Positions 12,664-23,637 of a stretch of 64,000 nucleotides of DNA are shown here, in pieces (position 1 is the first letter of the stretch; the number at the start of each line of letters is the position of its first letter). The notes below the pieces were generated by a model. The model saw only the letters and a program-made list of their open reading frames with translations. It had not been told where the DNA came from and did not search any database. This DNA comes from Galeruca laticollis (taxonomy: Eukaryota > Arthropoda > Insecta > Coleoptera > Chrysomelidae). The stretch spans positions 135,369,423 through 135,433,422 of the forward strand of contig OY998181.1 of the NCBI GenBank assembly GCA_963921935.1, written 5' to 3'. Made by a program: the position numbers and the translations under genes.

Positions 12664-12865
12664 GGCAGATAACGAATTTAGACTTCCGGATCCAGCTTAT
12701 TCTGGTATGCAATAAATTTTTTTTCTCCTTATACATGTTTTTCAGGCATATTATTTTTTTACAGATTTCCTTCCTATCAAGGATGCCTAATATCTGTTGA
12801 AGCTAATCAAGTTTTGTGAAAATCCAGATGCAGCAAACATCTCTGCTGACATTCCACACTAAATC

Positions 12866-13208
12866 AAGGATACCAAATCCAGTAATCAATTCATTGTTTT
12901 ATTCCAAAAAATGTGTACTTTTTGTATTTACTAATTGTTCATGGAGATAAGAATAAGTTATTTTAATTTGCATAATATTTGAAACTAATATTGTTTTTAT
13001 ACCGTGTTTTTAAATAAAATTGTTCAAAATATTTTTTAATAATTTTCTATTCAAGAATTCAAGCGAAAATTATCATTATCTCAGAAAATGATTATTGTGA
13101 CATTCCTTCTTTTATTCCTGTACCCTTCAACTGTATTATAGTTCTCTTAAGTTATCAACATTTTCTGCAATTGACAAAATCACCGTTTTATGTCACTTAT
13201 ATATATAG
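12866..13208. other. 3' non-coding part of copy B element
   Basis: AT-rich sequence. At about 13097-13131 it contains a gtgacattcc...tacccttcaa motif that parallels 3158-3192 downstream of copy A. The two probably mark the same 3' terminus of this transposon subfamily. No gene is visible. Confidence 0.4.
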
Positions 13209-14568
13209 GGAAGGTCGGGGTATTAGCGCAGATTTAATTTACCAAAAATCTATGACTTTGGACAACAGTGCTTCATTGGCCAAGGAGGGGTTTAGAGAAA
13301 CACCGATCAGTGTATCACCAATTGTCGATGCGAACACATGCGTTTAAAATATAAAACACTTTTTGTAAAATTACATGAAAAAAGTTTTTTTCACGTGAAA
13401 TTGCTTCTGTAAAATTTGGTGGTATGTACCCTTCTAGAGTCAGTGCAATGCTAATTACAATTAAATGATGTTCTTGTGCTTTAAACCAACCGTGATTCTT
13501 GCCATAATGTTGTACCTAATTGTAGTTACTGGCCCTAAAAAGATGGCGCCATCGGAGAAATAGCGCAGATATCGTGTCGGGGCAATAGCGCATATCCGCT
13601 ATTACCTCGAGATTATCCGCTATTACCTCGATTTTTTGAAATAATTTTACGATATTTTTTTTATATCAGATGCCAAGAACGTACAAGAAAAAAAACGTAA
13701 GGAATCAGTGGGAGTTAGTAGACCTCAGAAAAGCTGTAGCAGATGTCACGTCAAACAAATTAAATATAAATCAAGCCAGTAAATTATATAAAATTCCGTA
13801 TAAAATCATCAAAGACCATGTTCGAAAAAGTTGCCGGAATTCCACCAATTCCCCTGTGATACCAAACGTGGTAGGGAAAAAACCCATTTTTACTCGAGAG
13901 CAAGAAAATAAGCCAGCAGAATATTGTTTTAGGCTCTCACAAAAATATTTTAGTCTCACTATTATGGATTTTCGACAGTTGGCATATCAGTTTGCTAAAA
14001 AATTAGGTGTTGTTATTAAGGACACCTGAAGCTATGTGTTTGAGTTGTTGGCTTTAACGAGGCAGAAATTGGCAGATTTTTCGAGAACCTGTCCCTCATG
14101 TATGAGAAAAATAACTACTCTGCTAATGACATTGATAATGTTGATGAAAGCGGCTTACAAACCGTGCATAAACATTGCAAAATATAGGCGCCAAAAGTGT
14201 AGAGCAAATAGGCAAGATCATCAGTGCAGAAAGAGGAGATACCGTCACTATTATTTGTTGTTTCAATGCTGCTGGAAATTTTGTGCCACCCTTCATCGTG
14301 TTCCCTAGAGAAAAGGCTTCGCTAGCTCAAAAGGTTGGAGTAACTCTGAAATCTTCAATAAATGGATACAACATTCCATAGAGACAGTAAGACCATAGGG
14401 TTAGCCTCATTTTAGATAATCATGAGAGTTACATTAGTCTTCCAGTAAAGTGGTTAAAGAACATGGCATAGATATGGTATCCTTGGCCCCTCATACTTCC
14501 CATAAAACACAACCATTGGACAGAGTATTTTTTGGGCCTTTGAAAACTGAATTTAACAATCAGTGTGC
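13209..14568 (+). pseudogene. pogo/Tigger-like transposase relic
   Basis: The frame 13670-14029 starts MPRTYKKK and has a psq/CENP-B-type helix-turn-helix (INQASKLYKIPYKIIKDHVRK). After frameshifts the DDE core is recognisable: DNVDESGL near 14130 (first Asp box), ERGDTVTIICCFNAAGNFVPPFIVFP (14235-14310), LDNHESY near 14415 (second Asp) and HKTQPLDRVFFGPLK near 14505-14550 (third Asp). At 13213 a 5' terminal-like sequence gtcggggtattagcgcag is followed by further 'tagcgcag' motifs near 13560-13630. The 3' end is lost at a junction with an errantiviral env near 14568. The copy is clearly inactive, with at least four breaks. It is a different lineage from the intact pogo at 34.3 kb. Confidence 0.75.
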
Positions 14569-15220
14569 ATACTGAATCACCTTTATGTATTACGTAACGA
14601 AAATGCCCAATGGTCAGTAACAGAAATATGCCCGGAAGTAGAAGACATCTTCATTTGCAAGCAAGAGCTCCTGTTCAAAGAAAATGCCTGCATTTACACG
14701 CTACTAACCACTTCAGAAAATTATTGCCCTATTACTAAAGTACATAACAAAGAAACATTCGTAAAAAAACTACATGGCGAAGAAGTCTAAGTAATTTCAG
14801 CTGGAAAAATAACTGTAGAAGCTATCTGTAAATTAAACAAACTGTTTATCATCGAAAAACCAAGCATAATAGAGTTGTCCACCTGTCCACTAGAAATTGA
14901 AGGAAAACTATACGAAAAAGAAAAGAAATCCAATCAACAATACGTCCTGAATATACCGATAGTTCATTTATTTGAAGAAACTACCAAACCTTGAGGTGCA
15001 AAGAATCAGTTATGAAAAAATAAAAAGTGCCTTCAATAATATTAAGTTAGCCAAACTTTATGAACAATCAAGCATTCATCTCTATTGGTTATACTTGATT
15101 CCTGTTTTCATATTCCTAATCATTATAACAATTCTATGGATAATGAAAAATGGTCTGCCTACTTCGCAAACACGAAAAAGAACTCAGAAAAACTGCGAAC
15201 ACAGAGCTTGTGGTGGCAGG
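14569..15220 (+). pseudogene. env: Errantivirus env C-terminal fragment (second element)
   Basis: Two open pieces (14563-14790 and 14972-15244) carry paired cysteines typical of an env ectodomain. They are followed by one strong transmembrane segment (IPVFIFLIIITILWI, about 15099-15143) and a short basic tail that runs up to an LTR at 15221. Position directly upstream of an AGTT-starting LTR supports errantivirus env. Stops and frame changes disrupt it, and pol is absent. The left junction replaces the end of the pogo relic. Confidence 0.6.
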
Positions 15221-15512
15221 AGTTGTCATTCAAATGGACCATAAAAACACTATCTCACCATTATCGAGTATCTTGTCTGTATTGTATTTAATAATTGTGA
15301 CTTTAATAGATTGTCAACTCTAACCCCATTAAGTTATTTATATCCAGTATTTGCCTGTATTTAATATTATTGTCTAAATTACTAACAATCTCATTATTGA
15401 TTTATTGTTTACGATTAGATTTAGTATTTAAGGCATTTTGTGTACTGATATATCATTCTTGATCTTCTTAGTGTACGTATACAGAGTTCAACGTGTTGAA
15501 ACCAATGTAACT
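15221..15512 (+). repeat. Errantivirus LTR, copy 1
   Basis: This block starts agttgtcatt and ends aatgtaact. It is repeated with high identity at 17233-17535 and 18783-19095. AGTT...AACT termini and a purine-rich ggtggcagg just upstream fit an errantivirus 3' LTR after env. Confidence 0.75.
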
Positions 15513-15529
15513 AAATATTGATAAACTGC

Positions 15530-15870
15530 ATTTTCATTGTTCTTGTGATGAAGTGAGTTCGGACAATTATTTATAAAATTATTTTGGAAGTACTGTCCAA
15601 ATAATTCTGCGATATCGTTTGAGTTGGTGTAGGCGTGTCCATTTTCATCGATTTTATTTATTTCCTTTCGTTTCCCTCAGAAATATTTGGATATTCTCCA
15701 TAAGGAGTTATCTTCAGGTTTCAGTGTATTTAGAAAGGTGGCCCATTTGTAGTTCTTGGATTCTTTGATTAGTGAATTTATTATGTTTTGATATTGTTTA
15801 AGGATGTTTATGTGCTCTACTTTTCTGGTATGTTGCCACCTTCTTCTGATTTTATTTTGGTCATTTATTT
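15530..15870 (-). pseudogene. Jockey-like LINE ORF2 linker fragment, copy 1
   Basis: The complement reads KNYKWATFLNTLKPEDNSLW followed by RISKYF. This resembles the endonuclease-RT linker of Jockey/CR1-group LINEs. It then continues toward an AYTNSNDIAELFGQYF block that normally precedes the RT domain. The fragment is antisense to the flanking LTRs and cargo genes. It is repeated, shortened, at 17545-17775. Confidence 0.55.
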
Positions 15871-15876
15871 ATTTAT

Positions 15877-16425
15877 ATGCAACAAGAATTACGCTTGCAT
15901 AAGATTGTTCAGAGTAATGAGGATCTACCGATAAAATTCCGTTCATGGCAAATGATTGAGTACTCATCAATACCTCCTTCTAAACGTCATACTTGTGCTG
16001 ATAAAACTAGTACCAAAATAGAAACACCTAGGCATGTTATAATCGGTTTTCAAAGGGATAGAAAATGTAAAATTAAATCTGGTATGGGTAAATTCGACTA
16101 TTGTAAACTAACCAACATAAAAGTGTTCTTGAATTCTAAACGATATCCATATAGTGATTTATTTTTGTATTTCCATAATAATCGGTTTGCAGCACTATAT
16201 GAAATGTTTGGTAACTTTGAAACGACTTATTATAACCGTTTCGTAAATGAACCTATTTTTACACCGCAAAAACTTAAAGTCTGGTCGCCACTGGTTCATA
16301 TTGACTGCTCCCGACAAAAAGAAGTTATACAATCAGGAAGTATTGCTCTAAGGATAGAATTTGAGACAAATGCTGATACATCTACTGATACATCCGCTTA
16401 TTGCTTAATATTACAAGAAAAATAA
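15877..16425 (+). CDS. Double-jelly-roll (DJR) capsid-like protein, partial, copy 1
   Basis: The 182-codon frame has a C-terminal half (about residues 85-182) with conserved features: LNSKRYPYSDL, FAALYEMFGNFETTYYNR, PLVHIDCSRQKEVIQSGSI, LRIEFET and AYCLIL. I recognise this set from the double-jelly-roll-like proteins found in many arthropod mobile elements and related to capsid proteins of polinton/adenovirus-lineage DNA viruses. Soon after the stop the next codons (EFTYNP..KIVKHI) look like the usual C-terminus, so the stop at 16423-16425 may be a recent nonsense change. The N-terminal jelly roll is incomplete and the sequence abuts an antisense LINE piece. A second conserved gene follows 215 bp downstream. 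The start given is only the first in-frame Met. Fold assignment is by recall and pattern; a structure prediction would settle it. Confidence 0.5.
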   Translation: MQQELRLHKIVQSNEDLPIKFRSWQMIEYSSIPPSKRHTCADKTSTKIETPRHVIIGFQRDRKCKIKSGMGKFDYCKLTNIKVFLNSKRYPYSDLFLYFHNNRFAALYEMFGNFETTYYNRFVNEPIFTPQKLKVWSPLVHIDCSRQKEVIQSGSIALRIEFETNADTSTDTSAYCLILQEK

Positions 16426-16639
16426 TTCACATATAATCCAATTACTAAAATTGTTAAACATATATAATGCGCATGTCCCAATTACACTTTAAAAATACGG
16501 GTAAAACAATTTTAACCTCACTCCAATATGATTCGTTTATATATGTGGATGTTGGAGAAATATCACCAAAAGTTATCCCAACTCAAATCTGATATCGATT
16601 ATTACGAAATAAAGCAAGTAGTTTTACAATTCTCAAGAC

Positions 16640-17060
16640 ATGATTTTAGTAGTGGATGTTCAAGGTTTCATGAGAGAAAATAAGAAATTTGTTCCAAAAG
16701 AATTAGCCGCTTATGATGGGTGTCGACTAAGCCATTACGTTTTTAAACCTCCGTTTCCGTTAAGATTACTACCACCGGAGTTACACAGGCAGGCAATTTG
16801 GTTAACGAACAACTTCCATTGTATTCCATGGGATGCTGGTTACAACAACTTGCACCACTTTAAGAATACTTTGACACGGTTGACTGAAAACGTTGATATT
16901 GTCTACATCAAGAGTTTAGAAAAAACTAACTATATTCGACAATTCAGTACAGCACCAGTTATAGAATTAGAAGAGCATTCTAAGCTTAAAATGTTAGAAT
17001 CAAAATGTTCTTATCACTCAAAAAATAATTGTATGTGTGCACTGTCAAATGTATTTTTTA
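16640..17060 (+). CDS. Conserved TE/virus-associated VDVQGF protein, partial, copy 1
   Basis: The frame opens MILVVDVQGF and contains FVPKELAAYD, HYVFKPPFPLRLLPPE, AIWLTNNFHCIPWDAGY, a KSLEKTNYI block and a CSYHSKNNCMCALSN Cys/His box. I have seen this pattern (VDVQGF, KPPFP, NYHGI-W-G, Cys/His end) in insect TE-linked uncharacterised proteins. An acidic VDVQG strand at the start and the overall size could fit an RNase-H-like nuclease fold, but that is conjecture. The open frame runs on to 17389 through AT-rich DNA and into the next LTR, so the biological end is probably near 17060. A second copy lies at 18238-18630, 79% or more identical by eye. Confidence 0.45.
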
Positions 17061-17232
17061 TATCATGCAATAATAAATATTTGAAAAGTTACATATTTGT
17101 ATTTATTTCTATAATCAAATTAAACAATACCGTAATTGTTAAACATATTATTATATACAATATTATATACATATTATTAAAAAACAGGCCCCAACCATAT
17201 GTCACAGAAAACCCAGAGCTTGTGGTGGCAGG

Positions 17233-17535
17233 AGTTGTCATTCAAATGGACCATAAAAACACTATCTCACCATTATCGAGTATCTTGTCTGTATTGTATT
17301 TCATAATTGTGAATTTAATAGATTGTCAACTCGAACCCCATCAAGTTATCTATATCCATTATTTGCCTATATTTAATATTAATGTCTAAATTACTAACAA
17401 TCTCATTATTTTATCATTATTGATTTATTGTTTCCGATTAGATTTAGTATTTAAGGCATTTTGTGTACTGATATATCATTTTTGATCTTCTTGGTGTACG
17501 TATACAGAGTTCAATGAGTTGAAACCAATGTAACT
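17233..17535 (+). repeat. Errantivirus LTR, copy 2
   Basis: It begins agttgtcatt and ends aatgtaact, with near identity to LTR copies 1 and 3. It is preceded by a ~30-bp block (cagaaaacccagagcttgtg) that also precedes copy 3. Confidence 0.75.
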
Positions 17536-17544
17536 AAATATTGA

Positions 17545-17775
17545 TAAACTGCATTTTCATTGTTCTTGTGATGAAGTGAGTTCGGACAATTATTTATAAA
17601 ATTATTTTGGAAGTACTCTCCAAATAATTCTGCGATATCGTTTGAGTTGGTGTAGGCGAGTCCATTTTCATCGATTTTGTTTATCTCCTTTCGTTCCCTT
17701 CAGAAATATTTGGATATTCTCCATAAGGAGTTATCTACAGGTTTCAGTATATTTAGAAAGGTGGCCCATTTGTAA
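17545..17775 (-). pseudogene. Jockey-like LINE linker fragment, copy 2
   Basis: This is a duplicate of 15530-15763 with a few substitutions. It ends abruptly at ttcttgaattct, where copy 1 continues for 373 bp. The deletion lies between two imperfect 12-bp direct repeats. Confidence 0.55.
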
Positions 17776-18065
17776 TTCTTGAATTCTGAACGATATCCAT
17801 ATAATGATTTATTTTTGGATTTTCATAATAATCGGTTTGCAGCACTATATGAAATGTTTAGTAACTTTCAAACGACTTATTATAACCGCTTCGTGAATGA
17901 ACCTATTTTTACACCGCAAAAATTTAAAGTCTGGTTATACAATCAGGAAGTATTTCTGTAAGGATAGAATTTGAGACAAATGCTAATACATCCGCTTATT
18001 GCTTAATATTACATGAAAAAGAATTCACATATAATCCAATGACTAAAATTGTTAAACATATATAA
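17776..18065 (+). pseudogene. DJR capsid-like protein, copy 2, deleted
   Basis: The frame 17779-17961 matches residues about 86-140 of copy 1 (RYPYNDLFLDFHNNRFAALY). The N-terminal 84 residues were removed by the 373-bp deletion. A further ~40-bp deletion removes the VHIDCSRQK segment and causes a stop. The conserved tail (CLILHEKEF-like) is still readable to about 18065 in another frame. Confidence 0.55.
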
Positions 18066-18237
18066 TGCGCATGTCCCGATTACACTTTAAAAATACGGGT
18101 AAAACAATTTTAATCTCACTCCAATATGATTCGTTTATATATGTGGATGTTGGAGCAATATCACCAAAAGTTATCCCAACTCAAATCTGATATCGATCAT
18201 TACGAAATAAAGCAAGTAGTTTTACAATTCTCAAGAC

Positions 18238-18630
18238 ATGATTTTAGTAGTGGATGTTCAAGGTTTCATAAGAGAAAATAAGGAATTTGTTCCAAAAGAA
18301 TTACCCGCTTATGATGGGTGTCGACTAAGCCATTACGTTTTTAAACCTCCGTTCCCGTTAAGATTACTACCACCGGAGTTACACAGGCAGGCAATTTGGT
18401 TAACGAACAACTTCCATTGTATTCCATGGGATGCTGGTTACAACAACTTGCACCACTTAAAGAATATTTTGACACAGTTGACTGAAAACGTTGAGATTGT
18501 CTACGTCAAGAGTTTAGAAAAACTAACTATATTCGACAATTCAGTACAGCACCAGTTATAGAATTAGAAGGGCATTCTAAGCTTAAAATGTTAGAACCAA
18601 AATGTTCTTATCACTCAAAAAATAATTGAA
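18238..18630 (+). pseudogene. VDVQGF protein, copy 2
   Basis: It starts MILVVDVQGFIRENKEFVPK and keeps the KPPFPLRLLPPE and NNFHCIPWDAGY blocks. A one-base change in an A-run near 18522 shifts the frame after the KSLEKL block. About 55 bp present in copy 1 after the Cys/His box are missing. This gene and the DJR piece upstream are duplicated together as one unit with the LTR. Confidence 0.5.
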
Positions 18631-18782
18631 AAGTTACATGTTTGTATTTATCTCTATAATTAAATTAAACAATACCGTAATTGATAAACATATTCTATTA
18701 TTAAATACAATATTATATACATATTATTAAAAAACAGGCCCCAACCATATGTCACAGAAAACCCAGAGCTTGTGGAGGGAGG

Positions 18783-19095
18783 AGTTAAGTCATTCAAATG
18801 GACCATAAAAACACTATCTCACCATTATCGAGTATTTTGTCTGTATTGTATTTCATAATTGTGACTTTAATAGATTGTCAACTCGAACCCCATCAAGTTA
18901 TCTATATCCATTATTTGCCTATATTTAATATTAATGTCTAAATTACTAACAATCTCATTATTTTATTATTATTGATTTATTCATTACGATTAGATTTAGT
19001 ATTTAAGACATTTTGTGTACTGATATATCATTCATGATATTTTGATCTTCGTAGTGTACGTATTCAGAGTTCAGAGTGTTGAAACCAATGTAACT
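18783..19095 (+). repeat. Errantivirus LTR, copy 3
   Basis: This is the most complete LTR copy. It starts agttaagtcatt after a purine tract (gtggagggagg) and ends aatgtaact. The AGTTA start is canonical for errantiviruses, so copies 1 and 2 lost a few bases at the left edge. Confidence 0.75.
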
Positions 19096-20179
19096 TTATT
19101 TATAGTTATAATACTCAGTTCATTGAATAAATTGTTATTAAAAACAAGTTTTGTGAGTTGAGTTGTATAATTCTAGCATTTTAAGTTCAAGTAATCAATC
19201 ATGAGAATGATTAGGGTCGAAACAAAACATAAATTCAAGTTGTTTATAAATACCATCAAATAAGTACCAGAAACATACTTGTTCAATTCCAGTATATTTT
19301 AACTAGAAACATATCATGTTTCGCTACACTGATTCTTAAAATGGGAAATATTAAGAAAACATTATTTTTTTAGGAAAGTAAGCTTCCAAAATATAGCATG
19401 ATCTTGATAAAGACTCTTCTGTTTTTGTTGATTCGACATAATTTTGGGATTACTATCTAATTAAAAATTGAGAGCTTCAGCTCAAGGGCTTTGGTAAATT
19501 GACTATTATTATGACATTTGATTGTCCAATGAAATGTCATAAATTCTAAAACAGACCAATCGGAATTAGGTAATAGCGACTATTGCAATTGACTAAATAT
19601 TAGCGACTACAGAAATAGTAACTTTCATCTAGAAACGTTGAATATAACTTCAAATCTTTCTGATAGTTTTGGCAGTAATTAAATTGTCATAACATAATAA
19701 AATTCGTCCAGAGCTGTTTGATAATGTTTACATTTTACGTGTGGAGTTTCCTAAGTATGATGAAGTTCATTATTCACTAGTCTATAATAGGTGTTGATAA
19801 TCAACAGGTCACAGGGTGAGTTCCATCGATTACAATATAGTTGAAAGTTAGAATTTCAATTATTATATACTGAATTTAAATTAAAATTACAAGAAAATTT
19901 AATATGGGAAGCGAATCAGACAGTGAAATCAATGTTACCCCGGCGAACATAAGGAAATAATTACAAATGAGGCCTGCCTTTCCAAAACGTTGTCAGTGCC
20001 AGTTTGCTTCAAATTTATTTTTCATGTTATTTAAGTTGTAAGTGCCATGCTTTATGCTCGCACAAAGCACTTTGCGTATGCAGTGAAAAATAACGTGATT
20101 AAGTAGACGGAACGTTGCAAATGCCATCGCTCTCGTCGGATTTTACCACCAGCAAATATTCCGTTTAGTGTTTAGAAAC
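19096..20179. other. AT-rich stretch without a recognised gene
   Basis: No supported coding frame. A 'tagcgact' word recurs at about 19574-19606. The part from about 19905 may be the 5' leader of the copy C transposase element. Confidence 0.45.
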
Positions 20180-21615
20180 ATGGCGGAGACCGAACCAAAT
20201 GTTGATAAGGGAGGTGAAAAACGTGTTCGCTTTCCTGAAAAATGGGGAAGAAACGTCAAAGTCTCAAGATAAATAGTGGTCGAGAATACACGTCTTCTAG
20301 TGCAAGGCTGGAATATAGGATTAGACTTTTCGAAGACTTCAACGATTTGGCTTCATACGAAAAGCAACAGGCTTATCTGCAGAGATTAATTCATCCTCAA
20401 TATATCCGCAGACGCTGACATGGAACGTACGATCACCCAGGACAAAGCACAAGGCAGCACATCTTTTATTATTCGAGTTTTTCCTAAAACTATTCTGCAG
20501 TACTTTCGGAATAACACCTCGCAGAGATCAGATTTTATATGAGAAAATTTTGGCGGAAACAATGGACCACAGTGATGAAAGAGGAGGATCTAAAACTATT
20601 CAGAACATGCAAGAGTGGAGAGGAAATCAGTGAGCATATTTCCTCTTTTCCGTCAGAAATTAGCCATTACAGTCAAAGTAAGACGGAATCTACTCGTACA
20701 TACCTATCTCCAGATTTGAGTATTAGCAAAATGTATAGGATTTTCCTGGAAAAATACTGTCAAGAATTGCCGCAGAAGCCAGTCTCCAGACAATGGTATA
20801 ACCCAGTTTTTGTTTTAACGAACTTTAATCTAAGCTTTAGAGTGCCCCGTGTAGACAACTGTTCCACATGTGACTCTGTATCCACCAAAGTACGAAATAC
20901 AGGTGATAATGCAGAGAAAAAAGAAGCTCAAATGGCCTTAGATTTTCATCACAGAAAAGTTGAGTGTGCTACTCAAGCAATGGAAGCAGATGTAAGAAAT
21001 GCCAAACAATCCGATTTTTATGTTATATCGTATTATTTATGTGCCGCAGCTTACATATTCCGAAATGTATTATTCCGGGCAACTCGCTTGTTGCAATTTG
21101 GGAATTCATGATTAAGGCATTGAAAATGGGTTCATGTGCGTTTGGCATGATACTGTTGGTGGACGAGGATCTTTGGAAGTAGTGCATTGTGATTATAGCT
21201 ACTTAACAAAACAAATTACCACGAATAAGAAAAACTAATATTGTGGTCAGATAATTGCGGGGCGCAAAACAAGAACCAGATAATTTTGTCCATCTACTTG
21301 ACATTGTTGGCAAAAGGAATTTGCACAGAAATCATACACAAGTTTCCTGTAAAAGGGCACACATTCTTGGCCTGTGACAGAGACTTTGGAATTATTGAAA
21401 AAAAAAGGTGTACGTATACAATGGATTTTGTTCGTACCATTGCAACAGCTAAACAGAAAAAACCCCTTCATTGTAGCCGTTTTTGATGGTTTTCATGACC
21501 GGAAGTCTGTAGCAAAGAACCTTAAGACGACAAAACTTAAGATAAGTGAAGCTGCGCAAATAAAATTGTGGACAGATCAGTTGGAAACAGCTGAAGTCTG
21601 TAAGTTGCATGGAGC
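20180..21615 (+). pseudogene. DUF7869-type transposase relic, copy C
   Basis: The N-terminus begins near ATG 20180 (MAETEPNVDKGGEKRVRFPE) and continues as FEDFNDLASYEKQQAYLQRL in another frame. The frame 20539-21111 has the Ser/His block FPSEISHYSQSKTE, the YLSPDLSISKMYRIFLEKY helix and FRVPRVDNCSTCD, the family Cys box. The region 21241-21486 holds LWSDNCGAQNKN (second acid box) and GHTFLACDRDFGIIEKK (third box). At least four frame changes or stops are present. From about 21616 the frame runs into a piggyBac-like sequence. The closest relative in the window is copy D. Confidence 0.75.
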
Positions 21616-22370
21616 CTTACAGTTTCCTACAAAAATTAACCCTGCTTTCGTGTATACAGGTGAATCGAATGACGCTAATCCTCAAAAGCTATCCATACAT
21701 ACAAGATCAGTACTTGCTTTAGTAGAACCAATTACTAATAGTAACCGGAATGTCACGGGTGATAATTGGTTTACGTCATGTTATATTTTATTTTTGCGTA
21801 TTGTATTTATTATGCCAGACTGAGATGGAATATACTTTCGAACACATGTTGTTTTGGTTATCTCATCGTTCTCATAAAATATATACGACCGGGATGAAGG
21901 AGGAGAGAGAACTGGGTGAAGAGGGCTGTTTGGGATTTGGATTGTTAAAAATGTGCAGTCTATGTATAACCGTAATACCGAAACGAGTAAATTTAGATAG
22001 TTACAGTATCACTGCATAAAAATAGGAGAAAAATTCCTTCACAATTTCAACCACATAAAAATTACGAAGTTGATAAGTGTCTATTTGGTTTTACTCGAGA
22101 TAAAACAATCGTATCATACGTCTCTAAAAAAATGAAAGTGTGATTATGTCGTCCATAAATCTGTCGATAAGGGGAGTAAAAAAACTGTAATAATACGTTT
22201 CTACAATTAGATGAAAGAGGGCGTCGATGGTCTAATCTAAAAATGTGCACTTTATCGTTCAGGTCGAAGATGCCAGCAATGGCCGTTAGTAATTTGGTAC
22301 TTCATAATGGATATTGCAATAGTGTTTTTGTATGTGAAGATATGGTTAAAATTGATGTTTGTGGATTTTA
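21616..22370 (+). pseudogene. piggyBac-like transposase relic
   Basis: Within the frame ending at 21823, VYTGESND, ALVEPITNSNRNVTGDNWFTS matches the piggyBac block around the first or second catalytic Asp (NVT-x-DN-(F/W)FTS). Farther on (22185-22330) a degraded frame reads KKTVIIRFYN, MKEGVD and QQWPLVIWYF, which match the K-P-x-I-x-x-YN-x-TK-x-GVD and R-R-WP blocks of the same family. Stops occur throughout. The first part is in frame with the end of the DUF7869-type copy C, so a junction of two elements produced a chimeric ORF (21374-21823). Confidence 0.6.
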
Positions 22371-23454
22371 GAGTATGAAATAGATATTATCAAAGAATTT
22401 TAAACATAAATTATGTGTGTAGGTATAGAAATGTGTAATGATTATTATACCGGGTGGAATATAAATGTAATTATTGTATGATTTACAGGAAGAATTTAAG
22501 CTAGTCTTGAATTCGTACATGTACTCTTTTCAACTTTACTACTCCGTATCTAGCAAACTAGAGCAAAAAATTGACGCCTCTGCATAAAACAGCGTGATGT
22601 CTTTTCAGTATATTTAGCAGTTACTTCGGGGTCCAATGGAGTACAAATTAGTACTGAACAAGGCACGTGGTTCGAAATAATTATTGTTTCATTGTTTTCT
22701 GTATTGTGTGAGAATGTCCACGATGACATTTCAATGTAAGAGAATATTATATTTGGCTTTACATAGGGTTCCAGAATGTAAGTATTTTTATCTTATATAA
22801 TAGTGTGTGATGACATGTTTTTATTATCACTTTTAGAAAATAAGTAATTATTTCTGAAATATTTTTACATTGTTTTAAACCTAAACTAAAGCCATCATAT
22901 AACACATTCTATTAAATCATACACAATATTTTTGAAAAAGTATTAATTTTGTGGAAGAATAAATAAAGTACCATATAAAATCTGCTATTACAAAGCTGGT
23001 CAGAATTAATTATAACGATAAAATATCCATTAAAACTTTTCCATATCGAGAAAGGACGGCTGGCTATATCTGGAGAACCGATAATCGTTGATAGAGAAAT
23101 TACTGAAAAATGAGTTTAAATTTATTAAACTATTATGTATTATGAAATGTTAAAAATACTCCTTTTGTTCTTCAATCATGTCTAAATTATTTTGAATGAA
23201 AAATTCTCAAATAATTGGTGTACGCAAGGAAAGAAGGGTGCCAAAAATAAATAAATGATAACCCGTTTATTTCAATAGAATTTGACAAAATTGGTTGAAT
23301 TTTTTACAAAATGAATGACAAATCAGATAGTTTCAAATCTCTTTACGAAGATATCCAGCAATTTCATCATTTTCGTTCAAAAGTTTTAACAATGTTACAA
23401 TTACGTATACAATAAAGTGAAACAGAATTTTGATTTTTCCTACGACCACGAGAT
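22371..23454. other. AT-rich stretch without a recognised gene
   Basis: No diagnostic motif is seen on either strand. It lies between the piggyBac relic and the left TIR of the next transposon and may include the 3' end of the piggyBac element. Confidence 0.45.
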
Positions 23455-23488
23455 AATTGAAGACCTAAGTGGATAAAGGTCATATGTC
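23455..23488 (+). repeat. Left terminal inverted repeat (34 bp)
   Basis: It is identical over 34 bases to the reverse complement of 26946-26979. Confidence 0.85.
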
Positions 23489-23637
23489 CATTTTGGGAAA
23501 AATCCTTCAATCCAGTTATTTGGGCTTTCATTATACTAATCTAACTGTAAAAAATTTCAAAATAATAAAGATTTGAAGGATTTGAAGAAAGTAGAAAGTG
23601 CTAAAAGTAATAAGTCACCTAACAATATGGTTTCTAT

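Larger units (their letters stand above)
10695..12865 (+). pseudogene. DUF7869-type transposase relic, copy B, split by an RTE LINE
   Basis: The left part (10695-11113) starts at the second catalytic box (QNKNYTAFKSMHYIVHE) and contains RGHTYLECDKNMGIIN. After a frame change near 10990 it continues to the RTE insertion. The right part resumes at 12654 with the frame preserved across the 10-bp target duplication: YLN joins LADNEFRLPDPAYSG. A GT-AG interval (about 12702-12770) precedes IKDA and KFCENPDAANIS. These align with the C-terminal region of copy A (KFCQNPGASSY). The N-terminal half is missing, and several stops show the copy is dead. It predates the RTE insertion. Confidence 0.7.

Noticed and set aside
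11966..12736. Antisense ORFs over the RTE LINE
   Set aside because: Shadows of the LINE coding frame, hydrophobic by codon complement only.
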